NCBI GenBank assembly: GCA_964017045.1
Contig: OZ024795.1
Span: 52,181,350 to 52,245,349 of the forward strand
From: Omphiscola glabra
Taxonomy: Eukaryota; Mollusca; Gastropoda; Lymnaeidae
Direction: 5' to 3'
Length of the DNA stretch: 64,000 nt
In this document: positions 1 to 10,110 of the stretch, piece by piece
Layout: the number at the start of each line of letters is the position of its first letter
Position numbering within the stretch: the first letter of the stretch is position 1
Notes under the pieces: model-generated
Databases searched by the model: none
What the model saw: the letters and a program-made list of their open reading frames with translations, nothing else
Told to the model about the DNA's origin: nothing
Position numbers and translations under genes: made by a program

Positions 1-775
1 TGAGGCATAGATTTGATTGGCTAGATGATGTATTGATATGATTGGCTAGATGAGGCATAGATTTGATTGGCTAGATGAGGTATTGATATGATTGGCTAGA
101 TGAGGCATTGATTTGATTGGCTAGATGAGGCATTGATTTGATTGGCTAGATGAGGCATTGATTTGATTAGCTAGATGATGTATTGATTTGATTGGCTAGA
201 TGATGCATTGATATGATTGGCTAGATGAGGCATTGATTTGATTGGCTAGATGAGGCATTGATTTGATTAGCTAGATGATGTATTGATATGATTGGCTAGG
301 TGATGTATTGATATGATTGGCTAGATGAGGCATTGATTTGATTGGCTAGATGAGGCATTGATTTGATTGGCTAGATGAGGCATTGATATGATTGGCTAGA
401 TGAGGCATAGATTTGATTGGCTAGATGATGTATTGATATGATTGGCTAGATGAGGCATAGATTTGATTGGCTAGATGAGGTATTGATATGATTGGCTAGA
501 TGAGGCATTGATTTGATTGGCTAGATGAGGCATTGATTTGATTGGCTAGATGAGGCATTGATATGATTGGCTAGATGAGGCATAGATTTGATTGGCTAGA
601 TGATGTATTGATATGATTGGCTAGATGAGGCATAGATTTGATTGGCTAGATGAGGTATTGATTTGATTGGCTAGATGAGGTATTGATTTGATTGGCTAGG
701 TGAGGCATTGATTTGATTGGCTAGATGAGGTATTGATTTGATTGGCTAGATGAGGTATTGATTTGATTGGCTGGA
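1..775. repeat. 25-bp minisatellite (cut by left window edge)
   Basis: About 31 tandem units of 25 bp with the core TTGATTTGATTGGCTAGATG. Variants alternate at a few sites (GGCATTG, GGCATAG, GATGTATTG; TTTG or ATATG). The array starts before the window. It lies in the intron upstream of the exon at 1421 and carries no coding signal. Confidence 0.97.
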
Positions 776-1074
776 TTGAACATTGGATCCTCTGTATTGA
801 CATTGAGTTGAGCTTTAAAAGAAAATAACTCAGAATAAAATTTTCTAGTATTAGGTTGTCTGACATAAAATTAGGGATTTTTAAAATAGTTAATTAAGAG
901 AAAAAAATCTGCACCCATATTTTTTAGTGGCTTTTAATAGCCTGCAAATTTTTTATTGAAATAAACTTGAGGAGACGTCATTTTGGTCAGAGAATCTGCA
1001 TTGCAATTTAGCAGCTTTAATTATTTCTCTCTTTCTTTGCCTTGTTGCTAATGTTGTTTCTGTACATTTATTAT

Positions 1075-1357
1075 GGTTACCGGAAATTTGATCTAAAGAA
1101 ATTTCGTCGACGGAAAATTGATCGACGGTAATTGGATCGAACGAAAATTTGGTCGAATCTTTTTTTCAGTCGAGACGTTAAAATTTTCGTTAAATTTCTT
1201 TTTGAACGCACTATACTATATAGTTAAACAAAATAATGCGTTCAAAAAGAAATTTGACGCAAAATTTTAACGCATAAATAAAAAAAACGATTCGACCAGA
1301 TTTCCTTCTATCAATTTTCCGTCGACCAAATTTCTTTCAATAAAATTTCCGGATACG
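1075..1357 (+). mobile_element. Foldback MITE, copy 1, with 9-bp target-site duplication
   Basis: The 283-bp segment is almost entirely one inverted repeat. It begins GGTTACCGGAAATTTG and ends with the complement of CGTATCCGGAAATTT. The two arms continue inward through GTCGACGGAAAATTGAT to a central palindrome flanked by TTTGAACGCA and TGCGTTCAAA. The 9-bp sequence ATTTATTAT directly flanks both ends (1066-1074 and 1358-1366). A second copy in opposite orientation lies at 37555-37834. No open frame is present, so it is non-autonomous. A 9-bp duplication fits Mutator-like elements, but the superfamily is inferred from that length alone. Confidence 0.85.
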
Positions 1358-1420
1358 ATTTATTATACATTGTTATACACGTCAGTTTTGTCCATTCAGA
1401 AGATTTCTTTGTCATTCCAG

Positions 1421-1505
1421 TTTTTATGACCACCTCGTCCATATGTTTGGCCAGGAACCACCAGCCTGGGATGTGGACCACAAGTACAAAGCTGATGACC
1501 TAGAG
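1421..1505 (+). CDS. Internal coding exon of an unrecognised plus-strand gene (third from last)
   Basis: The exon follows a good acceptor (TTTGTCATTCCAG) and ends at donor GAG|GTTAGA. It enters in phase 2 and leaves in phase 0. It encodes 28 residues beginning FYDHLVHMFGQEPPAWDVDH and ending KYKADDLE. The acidic-aromatic composition is protein-like and has no relation to the repeats around it. It joins in frame to 4283-4365 and 4863-4953. Upstream exons must lie left of the window. I do not recognise the family and assign no function. The support is splice sites, consistent phases across three exons, and a clean stop with a downstream poly(A) signal. Confidence 0.8.
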
Positions 1506-1563
1506 GTTAGAGAAATTTCTTTTAGGAGGGGATTCAATATTTAAACCCTGTTACTGTCGTAAC

Positions 1564-1619
1564 GACTGATGATCGGCCGACAAACACCATTATGTGGTGT
1601 CACGGCCGATATAATAGTC
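1564..1619. other. Perfect-core hairpin in intron
   Basis: The arms GACTGATGATCGGCCG (1564-1579) and CGGCCGATATAATAGTC (1603-1619) are inverted complements with a small bulge. Inside them ACACCA and TGGTGT pair around a short TTATG loop. No target-site duplication is visible. It could be a tiny foldback element or a structured intronic RNA. Confidence 0.6.
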
Positions 1620-2070
1620 TGCTAGCAAAATCGTCAAAGGGAATTCACTCTATAAAAATGAGTTTACTTCCTATTTACATTTCGATCTGTGTTAATTTGC
1701 TTTTATTAAGGATTTTTGGATGATTAATCAAGTGTGAAATTTGCTCAATTTTTTTTACTGGCATGTCTGATGCTGGAGGAGTCCCGTCCCCCCCCTCTAG
1801 ATTGCAAAATCATCACGGACTTTCTTTATTGGAATTATTATTTAAATGGATTAAAATGGAATCAATGATTTAAGAGATATTCCAGGTGCTAGTAATGACA
1901 GTATTAGCTCTAGTTGTGATTGCGACATATATTGTAAGATATTGACAATTTTAGCCTTAAGCTTACTCATATTGTGACAAATACAGACATTTTTTTGTGT
2001 CCTTTATAGGACAAAAATTTGAATTGAGTGCATGAAACATATTCCCCAATATTACAATTTAAAATATAAG
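1620..2070. other. Intron sequence, nothing recognised
   Basis: AT-rich unique sequence between the hairpin and the 63-bp array. I see no exon, transposon end or strong motif. Confidence 0.6.
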
Positions 2071-3330
2071 AGCCAACAAGTTGACATTTGCTCAAAGAAT
2101 ATTGCATCCAATATATCAACATCTTGACTCAAGATCCAACAAGTTGACATTTGCTCAATGAATATTGCATCCAATATATCAACATCTTGACTCAAGATCC
2201 AACAAGTTGACATTTGCTCAATGAATATTGCATCCAATATATCAACATCTTAACTCAAGATCCAACAAGTTGACATTTGCTCAATGAATATTGCATCCAA
2301 TATATCAACATCTTGACTCAAGATCCAACAAGTTGACATTTGCTCAATGAATATTGCATCCAATATATCAACATCTTGACTCAAGATCCAACAAGTTGAA
2401 ATTTGCTCAATGAATATTGCATCCAATATATCAACATCTTGACTCAAGATCCAACAAGTTTACATTTGCTCAAAGAATATTGCATCCAATATCTCAACAT
2501 CTTGACTCAAGATCCAACAAGTTGACATTTGCTCAATGAATATTGCATCCAATATATCAACATCTTGACTCAAGATCCAACAAGTTGACATTTGCTCAAT
2601 GAATATTGCATCCAATATATCAACATCTTGACTCAAGATCCAACAAGTTGACATTTGCTAAATGAATATTGCATCCAATATATCAACATCTTGACTCAAG
2701 ATCCAACAAGTTGACATTTGCTAAATGAATATTGCATCCAATATATCAACATCTTGACTCAAGATCCAACAAGTTGACATTTGCTCAATGAATATTGCAT
2801 CCAATATATCAACATCTTGACTCAAGATCCAACAAGTTGACATTTGCTCAATGAATATTGCATCCAATATATCAACATCTTAACTCAAGATCCAACAAGT
2901 TGACATTTGCTCAATGAATATTGCATCCAATATATCAACATCTTGACTCAAGATCCAACAAGTTGACATTTGCTCAATGAATATTGCATCCAATATATCA
3001 ACATCTTGACTCAAGATCCAACAAGTTGAAATTTGCTCAATGAATATTGCATCCAATATATCAACATCTTGACTCAAGATCCAACAAGTTGACATTTGCT
3101 CAAAGAATATTGCATCCAATATCTCAACATCTTGACTCAAGATCCAACAAGTTGACATTTTCTCAAAGAATATTGCATCCAATATATCAACATCTTGACT
3201 CAAGAGCCTACAAGTTGACATATGCTCAAAGAATATTGCTATTAATATCTCAACATCTTGACTCAAGAGCCTACAAGTTGACATATGCTCAAAGAATATT
3301 GCTATTAATATCTCAACATCTTGACTCTTT
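2071..3330. repeat. 63-bp minisatellite
   Basis: About 20 units of 63 bp containing CAACAAGTTGACATTTGCTC and ATATCAACATCTTGACTC. The unit length is 21 codons, so both strands show long open frames with a repeated 21-residue peptide. These are by-products, because the frames have no splice or start context and lie inside the intron 1506-4282. The last units (from about 3200) diverge to AGAGCCTACAAG. Confidence 0.97.
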
Positions 3331-3467
3331 GGTAGTGTTTTATTTTATTTTTTATGGAGCGTTGGGTCAAATTCAGAAGATGGGTAGTAAAATTTTACTC
3401 ACACTGTAAAGGTCAAGGTCAAAATCAACAAGCATAACTTAAAAACAAATTCTTTTCATACCATAAG

Positions 3468-4018
3468 ATACCTTGTCCAATACATCTTGTCCAATATACC
3501 TTGTCAAATACACCTTGTCCAATATACCTTGTCCAATACACCTTGTCCAATACACCTTGTCCAATATACCTTGTCCAATATACCTTGTCCAATATACCTT
3601 GTCCAATACACCTTGTCCAATATACTTTGTCCAATACACCTTGTCCAATACATCTTGTCCAAAATACCTTGTCCAATACACCTTGTCCAATATACTTTGT
3701 CCAATACACCTTGTCCAATACATCTTGTCCAATACACCTTGTCCAATACACCTTGTCCAATACATCTTGTCCAAAATACCTTGTCCAATACACCTTGTCC
3801 AATATACTTTGTCCAATACACCTTGTCCAATACATCTTGTCCAAAATACCTTGTCCAATATACTTTGTCCAATATACCTTGTCCAATATACCTTGTCCAA
3901 TACACCTTGTCCAATATATCTTGTCCAATATATCTTGTCCAATATACCTTGTCCAATATACCTTGTCCAATATACCTTGTCCAATACACCTTGTCCAATA
4001 CACCTTGTCCAATATACT
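3468..4018. repeat. 14-bp minisatellite
   Basis: About 39 units of CCTTGTCCAATAYA, with C/T variation at the YA dinucleotide and occasional AAAATA. Several overlapping frames stay open for 160-200 codons on both strands because of the repeat. None is a credible gene. The array lies in the intron 1506-4282. Confidence 0.97.
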
Positions 4019-4282
4019 TTCAGAAAATGTATATTTGTGTGGGCCCCTGATTTCATTTAATATGGGATTTTGTCATTTTTGACAAGCATATTAAAATGCT
4101 AAAAATTGCTTGACACTACAGAAAAATGCAATTGACAGAGGTAACAAATAGTGGAACTTCAGTTGTTATAATGTGGTCTTTTTTTTTTTAATTTCCTTTG
4201 TCAATTCAGTTTTTTTAATTTTTTAGTTGACTTTAACAAAAAACTCAGGTCAGAATCAAGTAGTTTTTTTATTGGATTTCAG

Positions 4283-4365
4283 ATTTATTTTGAAAACAAG
4301 GATGAAGAAAAGTTGTACAATGTTGAAACTGAAACTTGTCTTCTCCAGGCACTGAAACACAAAAA
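4283..4365 (+). CDS. Penultimate coding exon of the unrecognised plus-strand gene
   Basis: The acceptor is TATTGGATTTCAG and the donor is AAAAA|GTGAGT. The exon is 83 bp, entering in phase 0 and leaving in phase 2. It encodes IYFENKDEEKLYNVETETCL followed by LQALKHK, plus two bases of a split lysine codon completed by the next exon. It is hydrophilic and acidic at the start, with a likely short helix (LLQALKHK). In-frame continuity with both neighbouring exons is the main evidence that it is real. It is too short to appear in a conventional open-frame scan. Confidence 0.82.
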
Positions 4366-4380
4366 GTGAGTTGACAATGT

Positions 4381-4455
4381 TTCTCTTGTCCACTTTATTA
4401 TGGTCCAATACAGCTGATTCTCTTGTCCACTTTATTATGGTCCAATACAGCTGAT
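4381..4455. repeat. 37-bp direct duplication
   Basis: Two almost identical copies of a 37-bp unit containing TTGTCCACTTTATTATGG, just after the donor of the preceding exon. It echoes the TTGTCCAATA core of the 14-bp array upstream. Confidence 0.8.
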
Positions 4456-4862
4456 TTGAGCATGCTAATATTTTAAAAAAAAATAATTTAATATGATCCA
4501 AATTTGCTCATAAAAACAGTTGATATTAAATTGATTGTAAAATAACACATTTGAAAAGCAATCTTCAATGACTACTGCTTGTTGTGACCATTTTACGTCA
4601 TTTGAAGCTGACAATGTTATTAGCTGCTCTTTTCATTCAGAATCTATTTAACGTGTAGCTTTGAAGACATTTAAGTAATGAAAGCACCTCATTCTGATTG
4701 AGCCGATCCACAGCATGTTTATTTCTTGCATTCATTTGAAGCCCAGCAAGCAGACTTTTGATCAATGATTACAATTAACCCCCTTTGCTTATTTTGAGTA
4801 AGTTAAGCCTGCGGGTCCCTTTAAAAAAAAAAGAAAAGGATTGGATTTCCTATTTGTTTCAG

Positions 4863-4953
4863 GTACCTGGTTTATGCCGGCACTCCAGGGTTCATTCTGT
4901 GTGTCAAGGGGTCAAAGTTCAGAGAGGAATTTTTAAGCAGATATAAATATTAA
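4863..4953 (+). CDS. Terminal coding exon of the unrecognised plus-strand gene
   Basis: A strong polypyrimidine acceptor (TTCCTATTTGTTTCAG) precedes it. The first base completes the split lysine codon, followed by YLVYAGTPGFILCVKGSKFR and EEFLSRYKY, then TAA at 4951-4953. The patch VYAGTPGFILCV is hydrophobic but short for a membrane helix, and the tail is basic and aromatic. With the two preceding exons this gives the last 85 residues of the protein. The family is not recognised; a profile search of these 85 residues would be the natural test. A poly(A) signal lies about 500 bp downstream. Confidence 0.84.
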
Positions 4954-5221
4954 TGTATGTAAGGAAAGAAGTTTGGGGGGGGTGGTGTGAGAGTGAATTT
5001 AATCTTTAGAAAATACACCAGCACCGTTCATTGTGTATGGCTGTAATGAACTGACGGAAGCACCCATGTATTATCCAGAACATTTTTTTGAAGGGGTCAA
5101 GGCGTTATTGTTTTATAATGGCTAAACTGTTATGTAAAACAAATTACAGTCCACAGCTGTAGATATTTTTACAGGCAGCTCTCCTATATTTTGATGACCT
5201 TCACCCTTCCAGATAAAACGC

Positions 5222-5375
5222 GCTTGTTACATTTGAATGAGTGAGTGTAAGGTGAAGTTCTTCACATGCTTTGATGTGGTCAAGTTTGCTAACTGTCCAA
5301 TTTGGCAGAGTGCTTGTTACATTAGAATGTGTGAGTGCAAGGTGAGCTTCTTCACATGCTCGAATATGTTAACGG
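5222..5375. repeat. Imperfect 90-bp duplication in the 3' UTR
   Basis: GCTTGTTACATT with following AATG, GTGAGTG, AAGGTGA and TTCTTCACATGCT motifs occurs at 5222 and again at 5312. A 17-bp duplication around GGTTGCTTACCAAGTGAC lies just after (5402-5432). Both sit in the presumed 3' UTR of the plus-strand gene. Confidence 0.75.
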
Positions 5376-5447
5376 CATGTTATTGTACATTTTTCGTGTT
5401 TTGGTTGCTTACCAAGTGACGGTTGCTTACCAAGTGACGGTTTATGC

Positions 5448-5453
5448 AATAAA
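5448..5453 (+). terminator. Poly(A) signal AATAAA of the plus-strand gene
   Basis: The hexamer AATAAA lies 495 bp after the TAA stop at 4953, just before an A-rich stretch, and before the convergent transporter gene begins. It is the first canonical hexamer seen in that interval. Confidence 0.55.
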
Positions 5454-5574
5454 AATATAAAACCTATGTGAGCCGAGCTCGGGAATTACGTATTTTTTAT
5501 TGTGGCTAGACATGTTAAAAACTAGAAAATGGTTTCTGCTGGCCAAACAAGATTGTGGTCACACCATGGCCAGT

Positions 5575-6085
5575 GTAATGTTACATTAAATGGTTGGCAA
5601 TAACGTCACACCATGACCAGTTTAATGTTACATTGACATGGTTGGCAATAACATCACACCATGGCCAGCATAATGTTACATTGACATGGTTGGCAATAAC
5701 ATCACACCATGGCCAGCATAATGTTACATTGACATGGTTGGCAATAACGTCACACCATGGCCGGTTTAATGTTACATTGACATGGTTGGCGATAATGTCA
5801 CACCATGGCCAGCATAATGTTACATTGACATAAAAAGATGTGGGGTCACACCATGACCAGTTTAATGTTACATTGACATGGTTGGCAATAACGTCACACC
5901 ATGGCCGGTTTAATGTTACATTGACATGGTTGGCAATAACGTCACACCATGGCCGGTTTAATGTTACTTTGACATGGTTGGCGATAACGTCACACCATAA
6001 CCAGCTTAATGTTACATTGACATGGTTGGCAATAACGTCACACCATGGCCAGCATAATGTTACATTGACATGGTTGGCAATAACT
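5575..6085. repeat. 48-bp minisatellite between convergent genes
   Basis: About 11 units of 48 bp with the cores TTGACATGGTTGGCAATAAC and TCACACCATGGCCAG. One unit near 5828 has lost the GGTTGGCAATAA part and reads AAAAAGATGTGGGG instead. Forty-eight is divisible by three, which explains the open frames on both strands. Confidence 0.96.
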
Positions 6086-6324
6086 TTCAAATAGCACATT
6101 TCTTCCAGTCATTCAAAAGAAGTTGTGTAAAAGTTGGTGCATAGTCGGGAAAAACTTAAGTAAAATAAGTGTATAGTTTAAAGCACATTAAGAAAAGCAT
6201 CCTATCGGGCAGATTGCATAAACTAATGTCAGTTGTAGGCATAATAATGTGATAAAACTCAACATTAATCAAGACCAACAAATTGATCAAATATTCATAT
6301 CAAAATAAAATAAGTGCTGAAATA

Positions 6325-6395
6325 AGTGGTTCTCAGCCTTCCTAAAGCAGTGACCCTTTAATACATGTTGTGGTGTCGCATTTCTGTGTCCAACT
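6325..6395 (+). mobile_element. SPIN/hAT-like terminal fragment
   Basis: AGTGGTTCTCAGCCTTCC followed by GTGACCCTTTAATACA and TGTTGTGGTGTCGC matches, in order, the end of the SPIN-like element at 12610-12787 read on its minus strand. Only one end is present. The rest (to about 6490) is not recognised. It lies downstream of the transporter stop codon, probably in its 3' UTR or just beyond. Confidence 0.6.
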
Positions 6396-6647
6396 CTCTT
6401 CTTTCCCGGGTCCCCAGTAAGGGGAAGCTGGCATTTTAGTCTTATTGTTGAACCAAATGGGCAAGAATCTGTAGCTCTCAATCGACCACCATTGCCGTCA
6501 TTAGTTGCATGGTTCTATGCGTACCTTTCATTGATCTATCAGACTTTTGATATGTCTAAAATACTTAAACTCTTTATCGCAATGTCAGCTGTCCTGAACA
6601 AACAGAAGGAAAAGTTAAGTTAAGTAGGGAAAAAAATATCGAAATAA

Positions 6648-6820
6648 TCAAAGGGAGACCATTTTACATTCCTCTTTAGTGGGGTGCTTCCCTTTACAGC
6701 TGTTATGGTTGCAGTAATGGCGACATGGCATCAGAAACATGATGAGACCACCAAGTACGCACAGACCACCAGCCATAGATAAGCCTGTGCCAAAACCTCC
6801 TGTGGCGTCTTTCATCACAC
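6648..6820 (-). CDS. SLC16-like transporter, coding exon 4 (TM12 and C-terminal tail)
   Basis: The acceptor is CTTGTCCCCCCAG|GTG. It enters in phase 1, completing a split serine codon from the 7943 donor. It encodes VMKDATGGFGTGLSMAGG, the last membrane helix (LCVLGGLIMFLMP), a Cys/His/Lys-rich tail of about 30 residues (CRHYCNHNSCKGKHPTKEEC) and ends KMVSL, with TGA at 6650-6648. In this family the segment after GPPLA normally reads as a short D-x-TG loop leading into the last helix; here it is KDATG, which fits. The terminal V-S-L could be a class II PDZ ligand, but that is a guess. Confidence 0.9.
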
Positions 6821-7062
6821 CTGGGGGGACAAGATTTGAGTTATTAATTATACTATTTTCATTCCTCCAGCTGGGCCATAAATTCATTATTATGGGCAGG
6901 GGGATTCTTGAGCTACAACTGAAAATCATCTTGACTAAACTGCCATCGGACTAGAGAATAATTTAAGAAGTCCTGCTCTGAGGAATAAGCATACACAAAT
7001 AATTAGCCTCTTTGGCAATGTACCTATATCAATCCCACCAAAGACCAAGTCAAGTAAAAACA

Positions 7063-7112
7063 TCCCCAGCACCCCGGGTGGATGGGACCCATTAACCTTG
7101 GATGGCTACTCG
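7063..7112 (-). repeat. Interspersed repeat fragment, copy a
   Basis: CCCCAGC, then GGTGGATGGGACCCATTAAC and CTTGGATGGC match the reverse complement of 17095-17160 at most positions. This marks a dispersed family present in both orientations in the window. The flanks to about 7330 (GTGACGGGCGGACGACAC and others) may belong to it, but I cannot show that. Confidence 0.55.
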
Positions 7113-7456
7113 CCTAAGAAAATGAAACCCTGAATCAAAACCCGGAGATTGAGTCCATCGGCGGATAACTTAATGCTGTGAAATTTTTTCGACAGCCCCT
7201 GCCAAGCAATTGGTGTCAGGCTGTATCATCCATTTAGAGTGTTCCCATGGGTTACCCAGATGCGCGTAGAGACGAGATTTTCATCTTGCAAAGTCTGCAC
7301 CATCGTCACACAGTGACGGGCGGACGACACTGCAATGCTCGCAACTTATACAATATTTTGTAATGTCTTCTCAAAAATACTAAAAGCAATTGAAAATTTC
7401 AGGCAATGACCAATAAGTACAATTAAATATTTCTTAACATGTGGATTATACGATAT

Positions 7457-7862
7457 CAGGGGCCCTTAAGCTGTGGGCCAGATGCAGCCCGCCTTGCCGC
7501 ATTATGGGTACCTGGGTGGCGTTGACAAATATAGAACCAAAGATTGACCATCAAATTATCCAAAGAAAGGTCCATAATTCCCATACCATCAAATTATCCA
7601 AAGAACATGTCCATACTTCCCATACCATCAAATTATCCAAAGAACAGGTCCATACTTCCCGTTTCATAAATTTATCCAAAGAACAGGTCCATACTTCCCA
7701 TTAACATACTAACTTTGTTGTTTATTCATTTTTATGGGCTTTTTTCCACCTTTTTGTGCACCACAAATAATACGTGTGCATAGGAATTCGTTCATATATT
7801 GTCTAACTATATTCCAGCCTGCAGTGAATTTGTCCCCTTATTAAAACGTTTGAGGACCACTT
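7457..7862. mobile_element. Putative non-autonomous hAT element
   Basis: The left end CAGGGGCCCTTAAGCTGTGG and following GGCCAGATGCAGCCCG resemble the known hAT end pattern with GGCCAnATGCGGCCCG. The right end ACGTTTGAGGACCACTT is its inverted counterpart (AAGTGGTCCTCAAACG). No 8-bp target-site duplication is apparent, so the pairing is tentative. A 39-bp tandem block occupies the interior. Confidence 0.45.
7547..7702. repeat. 39-bp tandem repeat, about 4 units
   Basis: Units contain CATCAAATTATCCAAAGAAC and GGTCCATACTTCCCAT. The last unit diverges to GTTTCATAAATTTATCC. The block lies inside the putative hAT element. Confidence 0.9.
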
Positions 7863-7942
7863 TCTATACCAAGAGAAATAGTATTCATTTATGGGATTGG
7901 GGGGGTGGGGCTTATTTTCTCCAAGAATACAGAACTACTTAC

Positions 7943-9268
7943 TGGCAAGAGGGGGGCCCAGGAACGTCCCTAGACCATTGGACAGCATTAGGTACCCCAA
8001 ACCATTGCCGAGACTCTCCACGCCGACCAGGTCCGTGAGAACAACAATGAGCAGTCCGAGAATCACTCCGAAGGCAAGGCCACTGATGACCAGCAGCAAG
8101 GTGTACAAGGCGATGTGCTGGAACTGAGGGAATCCGATGGTGGCCACGCCCATCACCAAGCAAGCGGCGGTGTACAGCATCTGCCGGTTGATAGTCTCTA
8201 TGTTTCCGGACACGCCCCCGGCAACCCCGCCCACAAAACTAGCCAGTCCGAAGGCGCCGCTGAGCCAGGCGGCCTCCATCAGGGTCAGCCCTTTGTCCTG
8301 GAGGAACTCTGGCGCAAACGACTGTATGATGGCGTACCCAGCGTTCCACATGATGTTGCTGAAGAAGTAGATGTTGAAACGGTAGTTGGTGAAGATGTAG
8401 ACGTGCTGCGATGAGCGCGGGATGATTGAAGTTCCCGACGCGCTTTTTTCCATCTCTGAGACTGATCGGCGCGCTTCCAGCAAGCGCATGGTGTCGAAGT
8501 AAATTACGGTCGAACCGCGCGATCCCAATGCGAACAAAGAATGCACTGAGATGGAATGAGGGTAAATCACGTCTAGAAAACTTATCCTGTGATTCTCTTG
8601 TCGATTAGTTTCAGGGTGCTTCGTGGGTTTAACAAAAGAACTGTCCCTCGGTTTCATGATGGCCATCTTCTCCGTCCAAGAGTCCGCCATGGCGTTACGG
8701 CTGATGGAAGTCTGCAGACGACCGGAAATATTATCCCGCGAGCTCACCGTTGTGCTCATACTCAGTTTGTCGATGAAGTCGATTTCACTGAGGTCCACTC
8801 CGAAATTGTCGTAGTTGGCGATCGTTTGATAACTGGCGCAGCTGGCGTAGCTTTTCGGACGTTCCGGCGCCGAATCTGACGGACGTTCGTTGGTTATCTC
8901 GAACCGGGGCTCGTCTCTTCTTCTTTTCCTCGGGGTCACCAAGACGTTCGACTCCTGCTGTCGGTCAGCCACGTACTCTTCCGTGACAAGTTTGGGTTTT
9001 GGAGTTTTCTGCTCCCCCGCCACTGACGGCAAAGGAGGGTATCGGAGCAGCGCGGCGAATATGAACAAGTGGAGGTTAAGTCCCGCCAGGAAGATGATTG
9101 AACCCTTCCAGCTATACACATCGATGAGGAAGCCGACCAGGACGGGTATGACGGCGCCCCCCAGGCCGGATCCGCTGGTCGACACCCCTGTGGCGATGCT
9201 GCGGTACTTGTCGTAGTACAGGCAGCTCAGAACGTGGGACGGAATGTAAGTGCAGCAGTTGCCGAAAC
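7943..9268 (-). CDS. SLC16 (monocarboxylate transporter)-like protein, coding exon 3
   Basis: This 1,326-bp exon (acceptor TCTTCCACCAG, donor CCA|GTAAGT, phase 1 on both sides) carries residues 109-550 of a predicted 607-residue multi-pass membrane transporter of the major facilitator superfamily. After TM3 comes GFGNCCTYIPSHV, then YYDKYRSIATGVSTSGSGLG, the conserved loop and TM5 pattern of the family. TM6 (about 164-183) is followed by a cytoplasmic loop of about 220 residues with a basic RKRRR patch, well above what I recall as usual for the family. TM7-TM11 follow, ending SNGLGTFLGPPLA. The TM8 stretch (AAWLSGAFGLASFVGGVAGG) lacks the Asp/Arg pair linked to proton coupling in the lactate-carrying members, so this is probably an orphan or facilitative member. 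The substrate cannot be read from sequence. It is one gene with the exons at 22372, 12280 and 6648. Confidence 0.93.
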
Positions 9269-9336
9269 CTGGTGGAAGAGATGACACAAATGACAGGTGT
9301 TTAGCACGTGAAAGGCCAACAATAGTGTCTCAAAAG

Positions 9337-9410
9337 CAGTGACCTAGCTAGAATTAGTACCGCCCGGGCAGAGTAAACATTTTTACCGCTAACCCCCACC
9401 CCCCCACCCC
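9337..9410 (+). mobile_element. Fragment related to the hAT element at 12060
   Basis: CAGTGACCTAGCTAGAATTA, CGCCCGGGCAGAGTA and CATTTTTACCGC line up in order with CAGTGGCGTAGCGAGC, CGCCCGGGGCACAATA and CATTTTTAGCGC at 12060 onward. No matching right end was found. Confidence 0.5.
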
Positions 9411-9639
9411 CCCAAAAAATGCAGTTTTCCTAAAATACTGCCCTCCATATAATTTAGGGAGGAAAAGTGTCCTAACCTTATAGGCAAGGTTGGCTAGAGA
9501 CTGCAAGACGATAGATAGATAAAGTAGCGTAACTAGAGGGTGTGAACACATGTGCACAGACAGCCTGAGGGTGACTGAAGTCTCTGCATTGTACGAGAAT
9601 AAGGTTGACGTTAGTTCTGGGAATCGAATCATCACCTGA

Positions 9640-9990
9640 GAAGTTTGGTTTGTTAACAATTTGGGTTATGTTTGTTAACAATTTTGGTTCGGTTTGTAAC
9701 AATTTGGGTTCCGTTTGTTAACAATTTTGGTTCGGTTTGTAACAATTTTGGTTATGTTTGTTAACAATTTTGGTTCGGTTTGTAACAATTTGGGTTATGT
9801 TTGTTAACAATTTTGGTTCGGTTTGTAACAATTTGGGTTATGTTTGTTAACAATTTTGGTTCGGTTTGTAACAATTTGGGTTATGTTTGTTAACAATTTT
9901 GGTTCTGTATGTAGCAATTTGGGTTATGTTGGTTAACAATTTTGGTTCTGTATGTAACAATTTGGGTTATGTTGGTTAACAATTTGGGTT
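9640..9990. repeat. 43-bp minisatellite
   Basis: About 8 units of 43 bp. Each is two half-units around TTGTTAACAATTTTGGTT and TTGTAACAATTTGGGTT, with AACAATTTKGGTT as the shared inner core. This suggests an older unit of about 21 bp that doubled. Confidence 0.94.
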
Positions 9991-10110
9991 AAGAGCGTTA
10001 AGTTCGGGTTCGGTAATAGAGAGGATGTAATGCAATACCGTTGTTTTTTTTCTCGTAAAACGCGCTAAATCAACAAGGCAGGTGACGCTTTTCTATCCCT
10101 TCTTTTCTCA

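Larger units (their letters stand above)
6821..7942 (-). other. Transporter intron 3
   Basis: A 1,122-bp phase-1 intron. It holds an interspersed-repeat fragment (7063-7112), a putative hAT element with a 39-bp tandem block, and otherwise no recognised unit. The donor is CCA|GTAAGT and the acceptor CCCCCCAG, both good matches to consensus. Confidence 0.85.

Noticed and set aside
2052..4060. Long overlapping frames on both strands with repeated peptides
   Set aside because: They follow directly from 63-bp and 14-bp tandem units. They appear in several frames at once and lie in an intron between well-supported exons.
8115..9216. Plus-strand frames over the large transporter exon
   Set aside because: They are antisense shadows of the SLC16-like coding sequence, which has clear family motifs and splice sites on the minus strand.
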